From assembly GCA_964615095.1 (NCBI GenBank), contig CAZTPX010000038.1, positions 1 to 64,000 on the forward strand: 64,000 nt of DNA, in the 5' to 3' direction. The notes under the pieces were generated by a model. The model had not been told where the DNA came from, did not search any database, and saw only the letters and a list, made by a program, of their open reading frames with translations. Source of the stretch: JANXQG01 sp964615095 (GTDB taxonomy: Bacteria > Planctomycetota > Planctomycetia > Pirellulales > Thermoguttaceae). The position numbers were made by a program, and so were the translations under genes. Of this stretch, positions 46,189 to 54,873 are shown one piece after another. Within the stretch, counting starts at the first letter, position 1, and every line of letters starts with the position of its first letter.

Positions 46189-47001
46189 ATGAACCTTGTC
46201 CGTATCGACTCGCTGGACGATCCCCGCGTGGCCGCCTATCGTAATCTTCGCGACCGCACGCTCCGCGGCGAGCGCATGTTCGTGGCCGAGGGCGGCCTCT
46301 TGGTGACGCGGTTGCTGGCTAGCCGCTTCGCCGCCGAATCGCTCTTCGTGGCCGAGCCGCGGGTTGCCGAGTTTCTGCCGCAGGTGCCTGCGGAGACGCC
46401 GATCTACGTCGCGGCGGAAGCGATCGTGCAGGCGATCATCGGTTTTCATCTACACCAAGGCGTACTGGCCGCCGGGGCCCGCCGGCCGGAAATGGAATTG
46501 GAAGAAATGCTCGGCCTGCCCAGGGATCGGCCGCTGGGGGTCATTGTCTGTCCGGCGATCACCAAGCCGGAGAACATGGGCCTGATCTTCCGCGTGGCCG
46601 CCGGGTTGGGCGCTGGCGGTCTCCTGCTGGGTCCGCAGTGTTGCGATCCGTTCTCACGGCGCTGCCTGCGGGTTTCGATGGGGGCGGTCCTGCGTGCCCC
46701 CTTTCGAAAGTCACCGAACCTGGCAGCCGATCTGAAGGCCCTCGGCGAGCGTTGGGGCGTGGAGATGCTGGCCGCTGTTCTTGACGAGCGGGCGACGCCG
46801 TTGGGCCGCGTCTGCTGGCCGCGCCACGCGGCCGTGATGCTGGGCAACGAGTTCGACGGTCTGGGCGACGCATGGCTGGAATTCTGCACGCGGCGCATCA
46901 CGATTCCCATGGCCCTGGAGACCGACTCGCTGAACCTCGGCGTGGCCGCTGGCATCTTCGTCTACGAGATGATGCGCGGGATCGCGTCGAGCAACCCGTA
47001 G
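46189..47001 (+). CDS. TrmH/SpoU-family RNA methyltransferase
   Basis: A 270-aa 2'-O-ribose methyltransferase of the SPOUT (trefoil-knot) class. The N-terminal substrate-binding part runs to about residue 105. The knot domain contains AITKPENMGLIFRVAAGLGA (motif 1), VMLGNEFDGLGDAW (motif 2) and ITIPMALETDSLNLGVAAGI (motif 3). The target (rRNA or tRNA) cannot be read from the sequence. It is the third gene of the trxB-asnS run. Confidence 0.92.
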   Translation: MNLVRIDSLDDPRVAAYRNLRDRTLRGERMFVAEGGLLVTRLLASRFAAESLFVAEPRVAEFLPQVPAETPIYVAAEAIVQAIIGFHLHQGVLAAGARRPEMELEEMLGLPRDRPLGVIVCPAITKPENMGLIFRVAAGLGAGGLLLGPQCCDPFSRRCLRVSMGAVLRAPFRKSPNLAADLKALGERWGVEMLAAVLDERATPLGRVCWPRHAAVMLGNEFDGLGDAWLEFCTRRITIPMALETDSLNLGVAAGIFVYEMMRGIASSNP

Positions 47002-47049
47002 GGCGGGCCGGCTGATACTCTGGACAAGGAGCGCTCTTTGTACTCAGAA

Positions 47050-47133
47050 GCTATCCGAGAAGTCTCCCCTCTCCCGCCTGTCGCTTGCGACAGAATGGGA
47101 GAGGGGGCGTGTGGAGGAGACTTCTCGGATAGC
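47050..47133. repeat. Palindromic element with perfect 18-bp ends (family H)
   Basis: GCTATCCGAGAAGTCTCC (47050-47067) is exactly complementary to 47116-47133. The interior has CTCTCCCGCC and a TGTCGCTTGCGACA stem. Related ends occur near 17165, 27398, 33447 and 62150. Confidence 0.9.
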
Positions 47134-47175
47134 CCGTCAGCCGCCAGCCACCCGGGGGAACGCTGTGTACGACCT

Positions 47176-48561
47176 TCATTTTGTCGAATCCTGTGCCTCC
47201 ACGGCGCCAAGGTCTGCGGCGGCACCCGCGTATCTTTCGTTCTTGTAGTGATCCGTGGTGATGTAGTCAACTCGTCCCGTGGCCGCATCGCGGGCCAGGC
47301 TGCCACGCGAAGGCATGAAGGTCCGCGTGTCCAGAAGCCCCGCCTCGGCCCACGTCCGTAACACGAGGTTGTTGTCCGCCGTCACGCCCGGCTGAGGACC
47401 CGTGCCCAGATGGAAAACGTAGTTCTTCTGCGGATCGAACGGCGCGTCGGCCTCCGGTTCAATCACTAGGTTGTGCTTAATCGTAACGTCGGGGCTATAG
47501 ACGTCGACCAGCGTGCCGCAATAGGGGTCCTTGCTGTCGGCCGCCTTCCGCGAGCGGTAGAGCGTGTTGAAGTAGATTTCGGAAGCCGTCGGGGAGAAAT
47601 AGCCGGAGCACTTGTCCAAGTCGGCCTGCGGGACGCGGTTCTGCTCGTACATGGGGTACTTCCGCTTCTCCCAACTGATGTTGTTGTAGAAGCGGTTCAC
47701 GGCGTCGGGGCCGTTGTAGCCCAAGGCGTTGAGCTTCATCGGCCAGACGCGCGCGTCGTTGGCCCATTGCCGGGTGAAGCGGTTGCCGTAGGCATGCACG
47801 TAACCGGCAACACAGATGCACACGTTGTGGCCGATGGGCGACTTGGCCATGCCGATGTCGCTGAAGGCGCACTCGTGGACCTCCAGGTTGAAGCACCGCT
47901 CCAAGCCGATGACCGGGAACCCCTGCACGCTGTTGTCGAAGTGCCGGAACGTACACCGGTAGATCTCGAAATCCAGCAGCACCGATCGCAGGTTGCCCAG
48001 GTTGTAGTTCGAGTTGCAGATCGCCGCGCCGTCTGTCTTGCCGTCCACGACCATGTTTTCCCACTTGAAGTTGTAGAAGGTGCTCTCTTTGCTGCCGTCG
48101 AAGACCTTAGCTGCATCGTAAACGTGGAAGCAATAGCCCGAGGCGTCGCTGATGTTGAAGTTCTTGAATAGCAGATCGTGGCTCTTGCCGCTGATCTTCA
48201 TGCATGTGCTCTTGTACTTCTCGAAGCGGAAGTTCTCGAAGCGCAGGTGGGCCACGTTGGGAAACTCGTTGGTCTGCGGGACGGCCGTCGTGAAGACAGT
48301 CTGAGGATCGCACTTCACGGTGATGGGCCGGCCGGCGGCCCCGGCGAGGTTACCCAGCGAGAGGCCGCTATAGCTGCCCGGGTTGATGTAGAGCGTGTCG
48401 CCGGGTTGCAACTTCAGGGCGGCCTGCGTATCGGCGTAGCGCAAGTATCCTGAGCCGTCGCCGATGCTGATGCGTTTGGGCGCGGCTGCCTGGCACGGAT
48501 GGAGGCAACCCAGGCACGCGCATGCCCACGCGGTAAAGACACAGATTTTCTGGACGTTCAT
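47176..48561 (-). CDS. Exported right-handed beta-helix protein
   Basis: A 461-aa exported protein with a signal peptide (MNVQKICVFTAW...CQAAAPK) and a parallel beta-helix body of about 15 turns. Evidence is the periodic VxFxNxxx pattern: LRFENFRFEKYKSTCMKISG, LLFKNFNISDASGYCFHVYD, FYNNISWEKRKYPM. An initial SGYLRYADTQAALKLQPGDT strand is typical of planctomycete beta-helix proteins. Polysaccharide lyase or surface-binding roles are possible; no catalytic residues are obvious. Confidence 0.85.
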   Translation of the reverse strand: MNVQKICVFTAWACACLGCLHPCQAAAPKRISIGDGSGYLRYADTQAALKLQPGDTLYINPGSYSGLSLGNLAGAAGRPITVKCDPQTVFTTAVPQTNEFPNVAHLRFENFRFEKYKSTCMKISGKSHDLLFKNFNISDASGYCFHVYDAAKVFDGSKESTFYNFKWENMVVDGKTDGAAICNSNYNLGNLRSVLLDFEIYRCTFRHFDNSVQGFPVIGLERCFNLEVHECAFSDIGMAKSPIGHNVCICVAGYVHAYGNRFTRQWANDARVWPMKLNALGYNGPDAVNRFYNNISWEKRKYPMYEQNRVPQADLDKCSGYFSPTASEIYFNTLYRSRKAADSKDPYCGTLVDVYSPDVTIKHNLVIEPEADAPFDPQKNYVFHLGTGPQPGVTADNNLVLRTWAEAGLLDTRTFMPSRGSLARDAATGRVDYITTDHYKNERYAGAAADLGAVEAQDSTK

Positions 48562-48703
48562 TTTGTTTTTTTCCCGAGAAGCTGAAGCTGTTCCAAAACC
48601 TAGCCGTGGTGTAGGCATCTCACCTGCCTACTTCTAAAACTGCTTCAAAATTGAGTTCATCCGATTATACTATAGAGAACCACCACTTGCTGGAACGCGA
48701 CCT

Positions 48704-49174
48704 ATGGACGTCAGCCAGATTTTTCCCAACTTGTTTGTCGGCTCTTTTCCCGGCAGCGTGCGCGACATCGAACGGCTCGCGCGGGATTTCCGCGTGACGG
48801 CGGTGCTGAGCTTGCAGTCGGACGATGACCTTGCCTACCTGGGTCTGGACTGGCAGCGCATGGCGGCCTGCTATGGCCAATCGGGCATCGATGTGCGGCG
48901 CGTTCCGATCTGGGATTTCGACCGCCAGGACTTGCGCAAGCAGCTACCCTTGTGCGTGGCGGCCCTGGATGAATTGCTGCGGGCCAGGCACACGGTCTAC
49001 GTACACTGCAACATGGGCATCAACCGCTCGCCCAGTGCCGTAATCGCCTATCTTTGCTGGATCCAGGGCTGGGATTTGGAGCAGGCGGTGGACCACGTCA
49101 TGCGGTGCCGCGCCTGCGATCCCTATGTGGAGGTGATCCGCCTAGCGGGCCAGGACCGGGCGATGCGGAGCTAG
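48704..49174 (+). CDS. Dual-specificity protein phosphatase
   Basis: A 156-aa phosphatase of the cysteine-based dual-specificity family. The active-site P-loop VHCNMGINRSP holds the catalytic C102 and R108, with the general acid Asp probably in WDFDRQD (residues about 70-76). It likely removes phosphate from Ser/Thr/Tyr residues in the cytoplasm. A second phosphatase with the same fold lies inside the island at 54431, about 5.3 kb away. No co-transcribed partner is evident. Confidence 0.9.
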   Translation: MDVSQIFPNLFVGSFPGSVRDIERLARDFRVTAVLSLQSDDDLAYLGLDWQRMAACYGQSGIDVRRVPIWDFDRQDLRKQLPLCVAALDELLRARHTVYVHCNMGINRSPSAVIAYLCWIQGWDLEQAVDHVMRCRACDPYVEVIRLAGQDRAMRS

Positions 49175-49271
49175 CAACCATACTGCGTCGTCTCACGGCC
49201 AAGCAAAAAAAGGGATCACGAAATCCAGAAAGAATGAACTTTTTTATGACATGGCGATGCTGCCGGTGCCG

Positions 49272-49300
49272 TTGACGTGCCGACCCACATTGGGTATTCT
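49272..49300 (+). promoter_or_regulatory. Sigma-70-like promoter upstream of tRNA-Pro
   Basis: TTGACG (49272-49277) and TATTCT (49295-49300) are separated by 17 bases. The start would be near 49307, about 150 bases before the tRNA. The intervening sequence shows no gene, so this may serve the tRNA or a short RNA. Confidence 0.45.
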
Positions 49301-49459
49301 TAATGGTTTCCAGGCGCAGGGCTATTCAAAGTTGCCGATAAGAAGTGTCTTCGGGCGTGGCGGGAATTGACGGTGGCAGCGGGAGGGAATGTGCCAGGAG
49401 GACCACGCAGTTAGTTGCGTTTTTTGAACGTGGCTTTTTTGAGGTGATTTTTGCCATAA

Positions 49460-49534
49460 CGGGGCGTAGCTCAGCCTGGCTAGAGCGCTTGGTTCGGGAC
49501 CAAGAGGTCGCTGGTTCAAATCCAGTCGCCCCGA
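49460..49534 (+). tRNA. tRNA-Pro (anticodon CGG)
   Basis: Full cloverleaf: acceptor stem CGGGGCG (49460-49466) pairs with CGCCCCG (49527-49533); D arm GCTCAGCCTGGCTAGAGC; anticodon stem CTTGG/CCAAG with loop TTCGGGA (CGG at 49495-49497); T arm CTGGTTCAAATCCAG. The 3' CCA is not encoded (discriminator A then CTA). The integrase gene lies just downstream, a typical attachment-site arrangement. Confidence 0.97.
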
Positions 49535-49551
49535 CTAATTTGTAGAAGCAT

Positions 49552-49587
49552 AAACCGTTGTGAGTTAATGACTTACGACGGTTTTTT
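49552..49587 (+). terminator. Rho-independent terminator after tRNA-Pro
   Basis: AAACCGTTGTGAGT pairs (one wobble, one mismatch) with ACTTACGACGGTTT around AATG, followed by a run of Ts. It overlaps the extended integrase frame (from 49568), which argues that the integrase starts further downstream. Confidence 0.75.
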
Positions 49588-49675
49588 GTTTCTTGTCGTG
49601 CTGATACATTTCTTGTTGCGTTTCGGGTCTGATACAATTTGTATCCGAAGACCGCCTCATTACGGGAGCAGAACC

Positions 49676-51091
49676 GTGCGGAAACGCAAACTAGAACTGA
49701 CGCCGATGAAGGTAAAACGGGGATTGCCGCCCCGTTGGCGAAAAGTTCATAAAGGGGTGATCTATTACTACCGTGGGGAGTATCAGGACGCAGTTCGGCA
49801 ATGGCACCAGAAACTCGCTGAGTTGGAAGCGGAAGAAGGGGAGCCGCCTGAGAAGGTCGTCGAGCGATTAGAGGCAACTATCGCTCAAATGGATAATCTG
49901 GGCGTCCAACTTACCGATCAGGCCCACGTCAGTATTCATCGAGTCACATGCGGCGACGAGACCGCTACGTGGGCGAATGCCGGGCCAGAGGGCCAGCCTC
50001 CCACCCTTCGGTTCAACGACCTTGGCCCCCCGACTTCATCGGCCCCCAAGACCATCAAGGATGCCGTAAAGGTGTTTCTCGCCCACAAGGAAGCACAGAC
50101 GACATCTGGCCGTATCTCCACAAGTTGGTGGGAAGTCATGCGGTGTTCCCTCGACCGCTTCACCACATGGTTCGGTGCGTACCGCAGCCTTACCGAAATC
50201 ACGGAACAAGTCTTGGCAGGATATTGGCTCCACCTGATGACTCTCATTAGCGAGGGGAAGCTCAGTCCCAAGAGCGGTCGCACTGCTCTGCAAGTGCTGA
50301 GGCAGTGGATCACGTTCCACTTCGAGAATGGGGCCTTGGAACGTGAGCCACGAAATATCCGCAGCCGAGAACTGGTCATAAACGTCCCGGCACAACACAT
50401 CGAGGCACTCCCGGCCAAGGAGGTTCGTCGGCTTCTTGGGCTGGCGTCCGGTCGAATGAAGTTGTTCATCGCATTGTCTTTGAACGCCGCTTTTACGCAA
50501 GTTGATCTTGCGGCTCTGCATCCTGGCGAGCTTGATTTGGACGCGGATCAACCCAGGCTCACCCGGCGTCGGACCAAGACTAGGCATCTAAAGACGCCTC
50601 CGGTCGTGTCCTACCCGCTTTGGCCCCAGGTCGTCGAAATGTTGGGCCAAGTCAAGAGCGGCGACCCCGAACATGTCTTCTTGAACGACAATGGACGGCC
50701 TCTTGTGACCCAGGCGATTGTTAAGGGGAAGGTCAAACGAATCGACAACGTGAACAGCATGTTCGACCGCTTCGTTCACAAGCACAAACTTACCGTGAGT
50801 TTCAAGGTCTTCCGCAAGTCGGGTGCAACGATCTTGTCCAGCAATGGCGAGTTCGCCCCTTATGTTGGGCGATATCTCGGTCACAGCCCACGGGATACCG
50901 CAAGCCGGTTCTACGTCGGGGTAGATCAAGTCGGGTTTGACCGAGCGATTGCATGGCTTGGGCAACAGGTTTTTGGCGATAGCGGGGAAACCGCACCCGC
51001 GACTCCTGCTTCATCGGAGCCTTCGGCGTCATCCGATGGCAAATCGGTCGATGACGCATCCCCCTCCGTCCCCGAGAGCGAATCGGTGTAG
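49676..51091 (+). CDS. Tyrosine-type site-specific integrase with non-canonical catalytic residues
   Basis: A 471-aa integrase directly downstream of tRNA-Pro. The start is taken as GTG 49676 with GGGAG at good spacing (or ATG 49706), because the longer frame begins inside the terminator. The N-terminal core-binding helical part runs to about residue 235. The catalytic domain has a K strand (RRTKTRHLK), FRKSGATILSS in the H-x-x-R position, YLGHSPRDTASRFY with the nucleophile Tyr, but AAFTQVDLAAL where the first catalytic Arg is normally found. This missing Arg is a feature I associate with planctomycete integrases. It probably drove insertion of the 49.5-57 kb island. Confidence 0.85.
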   Translation: MRKRKLELTPMKVKRGLPPRWRKVHKGVIYYYRGEYQDAVRQWHQKLAELEAEEGEPPEKVVERLEATIAQMDNLGVQLTDQAHVSIHRVTCGDETATWANAGPEGQPPTLRFNDLGPPTSSAPKTIKDAVKVFLAHKEAQTTSGRISTSWWEVMRCSLDRFTTWFGAYRSLTEITEQVLAGYWLHLMTLISEGKLSPKSGRTALQVLRQWITFHFENGALEREPRNIRSRELVINVPAQHIEALPAKEVRRLLGLASGRMKLFIALSLNAAFTQVDLAALHPGELDLDADQPRLTRRRTKTRHLKTPPVVSYPLWPQVVEMLGQVKSGDPEHVFLNDNGRPLVTQAIVKGKVKRIDNVNSMFDRFVHKHKLTVSFKVFRKSGATILSSNGEFAPYVGRYLGHSPRDTASRFYVGVDQVGFDRAIAWLGQQVFGDSGETAPATPASSEPSASSDGKSVDDASPSVPESESV

Positions 51092-51528
51092 TGGACGCGT
51101 ACTACTGGGGTTATTCTGGCTTCCAAACTGATCCTAGACCGCCAACATCGCCCGCGTCCCGACCGACTTCTGGCGCTGGCTGTCGGGGTTCAAGCGGGAG
51201 GGAAATCGAGTCGTCATGCCCCCCTGCTGCTGCTCATCCCGCCGACCTTCCACCGGCCACCACGGGGCATGATATCGCTCAAGGCCGGGCGGCAAAAACC
51301 TACCGGAGTCCCATAAAAAAGAGGCGGCACTAGGGTTGAAATCCGGGGGGCTAATGGAACCAGCCCCCAGCTTTTTCAAAGATCGCTGGGAATCTTTGCT
51401 TTTGCTGCACGACCTCGCGCGGAATCGTTCCCGCCGCCCGGCCCGCCCAATTTGCCCTCCCGCCCGCCGTCCCGATTCGGTAAACTCCCCGCCGAAATTG
51501 CCGCCCATCATACCCCGGAGAAAAAGAA
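51092..51528. other. Gene-free stretch after the integrase
   Basis: A fragment reading PTDFWRWLSGFKREG near 51155 is probably the end of a lost mobile-element gene. Inverted and GC-rich segments follow up to the start of the secretin-like gene. No promoter is recognised. Confidence 0.35.
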
Positions 51529-52056
51529 ATGGCCCGCCTCGTTTTCGCCTGCCTCCTGATCGGATCATCGTGTCACGCCGCCGCCGCTGCCGAGTCCGCG
51601 CCCTTCACCACGGCACCCCGGTACGTCGTCAAAGTCAAGTTTCTGCGCGTCGAAGATGGCAAGCAAAGTATTGCCGTCGATACCGAAGTCACCGGCACGA
51701 AGGGCACGCCGCTCAGGACCAATCTCGGCGGCAAGAATGGATTGGCTCTCAAACTCGACATGCGGGACGTGCCGGGCGACTCACCGCCGAAGTACGCTAC
51801 CCATTTGGAACTGGTCGAATCCAAGAAGGGCAAGGAGAACGTGCTGTCCGCACCGACGATCATGACCACCGCTGGCACGCCCGCAAAGCTGATGGTGGGC
51901 CAGGAGAAGGGCGACCGGATCGAGGTCGAGTTGACGGTGCGGGAGGTTGTCTCGGCTGTATCGAGCCTTGGAACATCACGAATGAAGACGGTCGATATTC
52001 CGATCATTATTCAAGACGAAGAGGAAGAAAAACTGGGAGTCACGCCCTCACCTTGA
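51529..52056 (+). CDS. Exported protein resembling the secretin beta-domain
   Basis: A 175-aa exported protein with a signal peptide (residues 1-21, ending SCHAAAAAE). The stretch KENVLSAPTIMTTAGTPAKLMVGQ resembles the VLSAPTI...PA...VGQ part of type II/III secretins, but the rest of a secretin is absent and the protein is too short to form a pore. It may be an orphan periplasmic domain. ATG 51529 follows a GGAG ribosome site. Confidence 0.65.
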   Translation: MARLVFACLLIGSSCHAAAAAESAPFTTAPRYVVKVKFLRVEDGKQSIAVDTEVTGTKGTPLRTNLGGKNGLALKLDMRDVPGDSPPKYATHLELVESKKGKENVLSAPTIMTTAGTPAKLMVGQEKGDRIEVELTVREVVSAVSSLGTSRMKTVDIPIIIQDEEEEKLGVTPSP

Positions 52057-52113
52057 CCTTCGCCATTGATTGCACGGTCGATTTCCCTATTCGACAAGGA
52101 CCATTTAGCACAC

Positions 52114-52734
52114 ATGCAAATCGACCCTTCCATTCTCAGTAAAGCCGACAACTACAAGCTGATGACCAATCTGGTGGTTCCGCGTCCAATCGCTTGGATC
52201 ACTACTCTGAACCAAACCGGCGTCATTAACCTTGCCCCTTTTAGCTTCTTTAACGCTGTGGGCAGCGATCCACCTTATGTCGTCATCGGTATTGGCTGCC
52301 GGGATTCCGGTGGACCCAAAGACACGGCGAACAATATTCAGACAAGTGGCGAGTTCGTGGTAAATATGGTGACGGAGGACTTGTTCGCCGCCATGAACGT
52401 TTCGGCGGCAGAATTCCCTCCCGATCAGAGCGAGATGACTGCTGCCAATTTGCACACCACGCCCTCTGTTCAGGTCAAACCGCCGCGATTGGCTGAGTCG
52501 CAGGTGAGCTTAGAATGTAAATTGTTTCAATCACAGCCACTCGGAGCCAACACGCTGTTCATTGGCGAAGTGGTGATGTTCCATGTCGCGGATCATTTGC
52601 TTGGTCCGCGAATGCACATCAACAATTTTGCGCCAATCGGGCGACTCGGTTCTCCATCGGTCTACTGTCGTACCACTGATCGGTTTGACGTGCCGCGCAT
52701 TACTTATGCCCAATGGCAGCACGACAACGAATGA
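52114..52734 (+). CDS. Flavin reductase-like split-barrel protein
   Basis: A 206-aa FMN-binding split-barrel protein. NLVVPRPIAWITTLNQ, NLAPFSFFNAVGSDPP and TANNIQTSGEFVVNMV are the conserved segments of the flavin-reductase-like family. It likely binds FMN and reduces flavins or related substrates with NAD(P)H. ATG 52114 is chosen over the longer frame (52066), which reads into the preceding gap. It lies in the island next to unrelated small genes. Confidence 0.85.
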   Translation: MQIDPSILSKADNYKLMTNLVVPRPIAWITTLNQTGVINLAPFSFFNAVGSDPPYVVIGIGCRDSGGPKDTANNIQTSGEFVVNMVTEDLFAAMNVSAAEFPPDQSEMTAANLHTTPSVQVKPPRLAESQVSLECKLFQSQPLGANTLFIGEVVMFHVADHLLGPRMHINNFAPIGRLGSPSVYCRTTDRFDVPRITYAQWQHDNE

Positions 52735-52747
52735 CAAGGCCATCCGC

Positions 52748-53032
52748 ATGACCGACCGAGACTCTTCCGACGCCGAAATCCGTCGAGTGTGCGCGATCCT
52801 TGAATCGATCTCCAATGCGTATCCTGCGGATTCTGATGAAACCAACGCGATCAAGGATGCGCCACTCGCCTACATCGTCGTTCACCAGCACGATAGCCTG
52901 AAGAAGAGATACCAGGACTTTCGCCTTGCCGTTAGCGGCGACCTGACCGACGAAATGAAAGCCGATCTTCGGCGTCATGGGATCGAGCCAGATGACCTGG
53001 AAGACGATCTTCCCCTGGACGGGACGGCATGA
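52748..53032 (+). CDS. Acidic 94-aa protein of unknown function
   Basis: MTDRDSSDAEIRRVCAILES begins a short protein that ends in a very acidic tail (EPDDLEDDLPLDGTA). The centre YIVVHQHDSLKKRYQDFRLA has a strong strand/helix pattern. It begins 13 bases after the flavin reductase stop codon, in the same direction. I do not recognise its family. Confidence 0.6.
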   Translation: MTDRDSSDAEIRRVCAILESISNAYPADSDETNAIKDAPLAYIVVHQHDSLKKRYQDFRLAVSGDLTDEMKADLRRHGIEPDDLEDDLPLDGTA

Positions 53033-53283
53033 AAGGCGATGTCCGCGATGACCGTCTTGGCGACAGTGGCGGTCGTGTTGCTCACGGTCGGGTGATGCCT
53101 CCGCCCGCTGCGCCCGGATCGGGCCATCCATTGCCCACGCCCCGCGCCACCCCCACCCGCCACCATCCCGCATGATTGCCGCCGTCCACCGCCCGCCACC
53201 ATTCCGCAATGATCCCGACGATTCCCCAGCACACCGCCCACGGCGACCCGTTCCCCTAGGACGCCATCATCTCCCATTGGCAG
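53033..53283. other. Low-complexity gap
   Basis: GC-rich, proline-coding-looking sequence with repeated CCCGCC and CCGCAT phrases between 53100 and 53230, and no supported gene. It may contain the promoter of the downstream island operon. Confidence 0.4.
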
Positions 53284-53298
53284 GTGGCATTGGCTAGA

Positions 53299-53739
53299 AT
53301 GGGGGTTTACGACAAGGCTGCGTCGGAAAAGAAGCTCCGACAAGGCTGGATTCCTTTTGCGGCCAGATATCCCGAATTCGCAAGCGGAGTAGCCAAATTG
53401 GACACGAGACTGCGAACTGTAACGTCACTACCGCTTGCGGAACTGTGGGCCGACGCAGGGACATTGATGGCGCAGCGGGGACGTTATGTGACTTGCGAGG
53501 ACTTGCAAAGGCTATTGCGAAAAGGGCCGCTCCATTTTGTGGTTGCGGACTGTGGCAAACCTCTCCGCTGGATCGAACATTCGGCTTGCTACGATTTCTG
53601 GAAGCAGGAAGTAAAGCCACATTTCGCCGCACCCGATGCGATCTCCCCCGAGGATTATCCTGACGGTCGCTGCTATCTGGCATCCGAATGGACGATTGAT
53701 GGTAGCAAATCTGCAATCGTGCTGGAAATGTTTCATTGA
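53299..53739 (+). CDS. Uncharacterised 146-aa protein, first gene of an orphan-immunity-like operon
   Basis: From ATG 53299 (an in-frame GTG at 53284 is possible) the product is mostly hydrophobic/aromatic: GWIPFAARYPEFASG, LHFVVADCGKPLRWIEHSACYDFWKQEVKPHF, CYLASEWTIDGSKSAIVLEMFH. No signal peptide or membrane helix. The size, acidic-aromatic makeup and the immediately following CdiI-like gene are consistent with an immunity protein, but that is inference; I cannot name the family. Confidence 0.6.
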   Translation: MGVYDKAASEKKLRQGWIPFAARYPEFASGVAKLDTRLRTVTSLPLAELWADAGTLMAQRGRYVTCEDLQRLLRKGPLHFVVADCGKPLRWIEHSACYDFWKQEVKPHFAAPDAISPEDYPDGRCYLASEWTIDGSKSAIVLEMFH

Positions 53740-53749
53740 GCAGACGATC

Positions 53750-54181
53750 ATGAAGTCCGACATCGACCGCCGAAAGACCCTGACCGAACTGGAAAGCAAG
53801 GATTGGGGGCCTCTGAATTTCGATTCGCACCTTGTTACAACGATCCATCAGGTTCGCCACAAGCCGCTGGAAGATTTCACCGTCGAGGACTTGAGGATTA
53901 CCATCGGGCAGAACCTCGCCCTGCAATGGCTTCTGCCGATGGCGATTGAGCGTCTGCGGGACGATCTCTTTGTGGAAGGGGATTATTATCGTGGCGATTT
54001 GTTGAACGCCGTACTGCGAATCAAGCCGCCCTTTTGGTCGGATCATCCTGAACTTCGACAGATAGTTTCCCAAGTCGCCCAGCAGGCGGCAGCACGTCGC
54101 CAAGAACTCGATGAGGACGAAGCGAAGGCGTTGGATCAGGGCCTCAAGTCCTTTCAATTGTTCGCGTCCGAGGACTGGTAA
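53750..54181 (+). CDS. CdiI-like immunity protein (contact-dependent inhibition family)
   Basis: A 143-aa protein close to the CdiI_3-type immunity family: LESKDWGPLNFDSHLVTTIH, KPLEDFTVEDLRITIGQ, WLLPMAIERLRDDLFVEGD and YYRGDLLNAVLR fit the family's conserved segments. Such proteins block a cognate CdiA toxin in cells of the same kind. No toxin gene is visible in this window, so it is either an orphan immunity gene or its toxin lies elsewhere. It starts 10 bases after the previous gene. Confidence 0.78.
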   Translation: MKSDIDRRKTLTELESKDWGPLNFDSHLVTTIHQVRHKPLEDFTVEDLRITIGQNLALQWLLPMAIERLRDDLFVEGDYYRGDLLNAVLRIKPPFWSDHPELRQIVSQVAQQAAARRQELDEDEAKALDQGLKSFQLFASEDW

Positions 54182-54427
54182 ATGGAGAATGACGTAAACG
54201 CGGAAATCCGCAAGTTGGTGGACCGCTGGTGCGACCGCAGAGAATTGGGAGCCTTGGCTTCCCTTTTGCCCGCGTGGCTTGCCAACAATGGGCTGACCGA
54301 TGGCTGGGCGATTCTTCACGACGCGCTGAAGCACACCTACGCGGCTGGGCGAGATTTGCCGCCCGATGAACGCAATGCGTTGAAAAAGCTGTATGTCACA
54401 ATCGACGTGGCCCTACGAAATCGCTGA
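54182..54427 (+). CDS. Uncharacterised 81-aa protein in the immunity operon
   Basis: The ATG abuts the stop of the CdiI-like gene (54179-54181/54182), so translation is coupled. Product: ENDVNAEIRKLVDRWCDRR, GALASLLPAWLANNGLTDGW, AILHDALKHTYAAGRDLPPDE. Helical, with no membrane segment and no family I can name. Confidence 0.7.
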   Translation: MENDVNAEIRKLVDRWCDRRELGALASLLPAWLANNGLTDGWAILHDALKHTYAAGRDLPPDERNALKKLYVTIDVALRNR

Positions 54428-54430
54428 ATT

Positions 54431-54862
54431 ATGCGTGAAATCATCCCAAACCAACTCTGGATCGGCAATGCGGGCGATGGCCGTGACCCTGCACGCTTGT
54501 TGCAGAATGGCGTTGTGGCCGTCATCAACCTTGCGGCGGAAGAACCGTCACCCGTCTTGCCGCGTAGCATGATTTATTGCCACTTCCCGCTCATGGACGG
54601 GGCGCAGGAAAACCAAGCCGCACTGCGGGTAGCAATCCAAACCGTGGCGTCCTTGCTGAAAAACCAAGTCCCCACGATGGTCTATTGCGGTGCCGGAATG
54701 AGCCGATCTCCTGCCGTCGTGGCCGCTGCCCTTTCCATCGTTCAAGAGGGCAGTCCCGACGAGAAGTTGAAGGAGATCGTGACGGGGCATCCCCACGATG
54801 TTTCGCCGCATTTGTGGGAAGCGGTTCAGAGGGCGTGCTGTGGGACAGCCCCAAGGGGCTGA
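54431..54862 (+). CDS. Dual-specificity protein phosphatase (island copy)
   Basis: A 143-aa phosphatase with the P-loop VYCGAGMSRSP (C86, R92). It starts 3 bases after the previous gene, so it belongs to the operon. The residue before the catalytic Cys is Tyr rather than His. Overall similarity to the phosphatase at 48704 is limited to the fold. A role inside an immunity-like operon is unusual. Confidence 0.83.
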   Translation: MREIIPNQLWIGNAGDGRDPARLLQNGVVAVINLAAEEPSPVLPRSMIYCHFPLMDGAQENQAALRVAIQTVASLLKNQVPTMVYCGAGMSRSPAVVAAALSIVQEGSPDEKLKEIVTGHPHDVSPHLWEAVQRACCGTAPRG

Positions 54863-54873
54863 GGTAGAGCAAG

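Noticed and set aside
49568..49675. Extended N-terminus for the integrase
   Set aside because: It would start inside the tRNA terminator hairpin and lacks a ribosome site; GTG 49676 has one.
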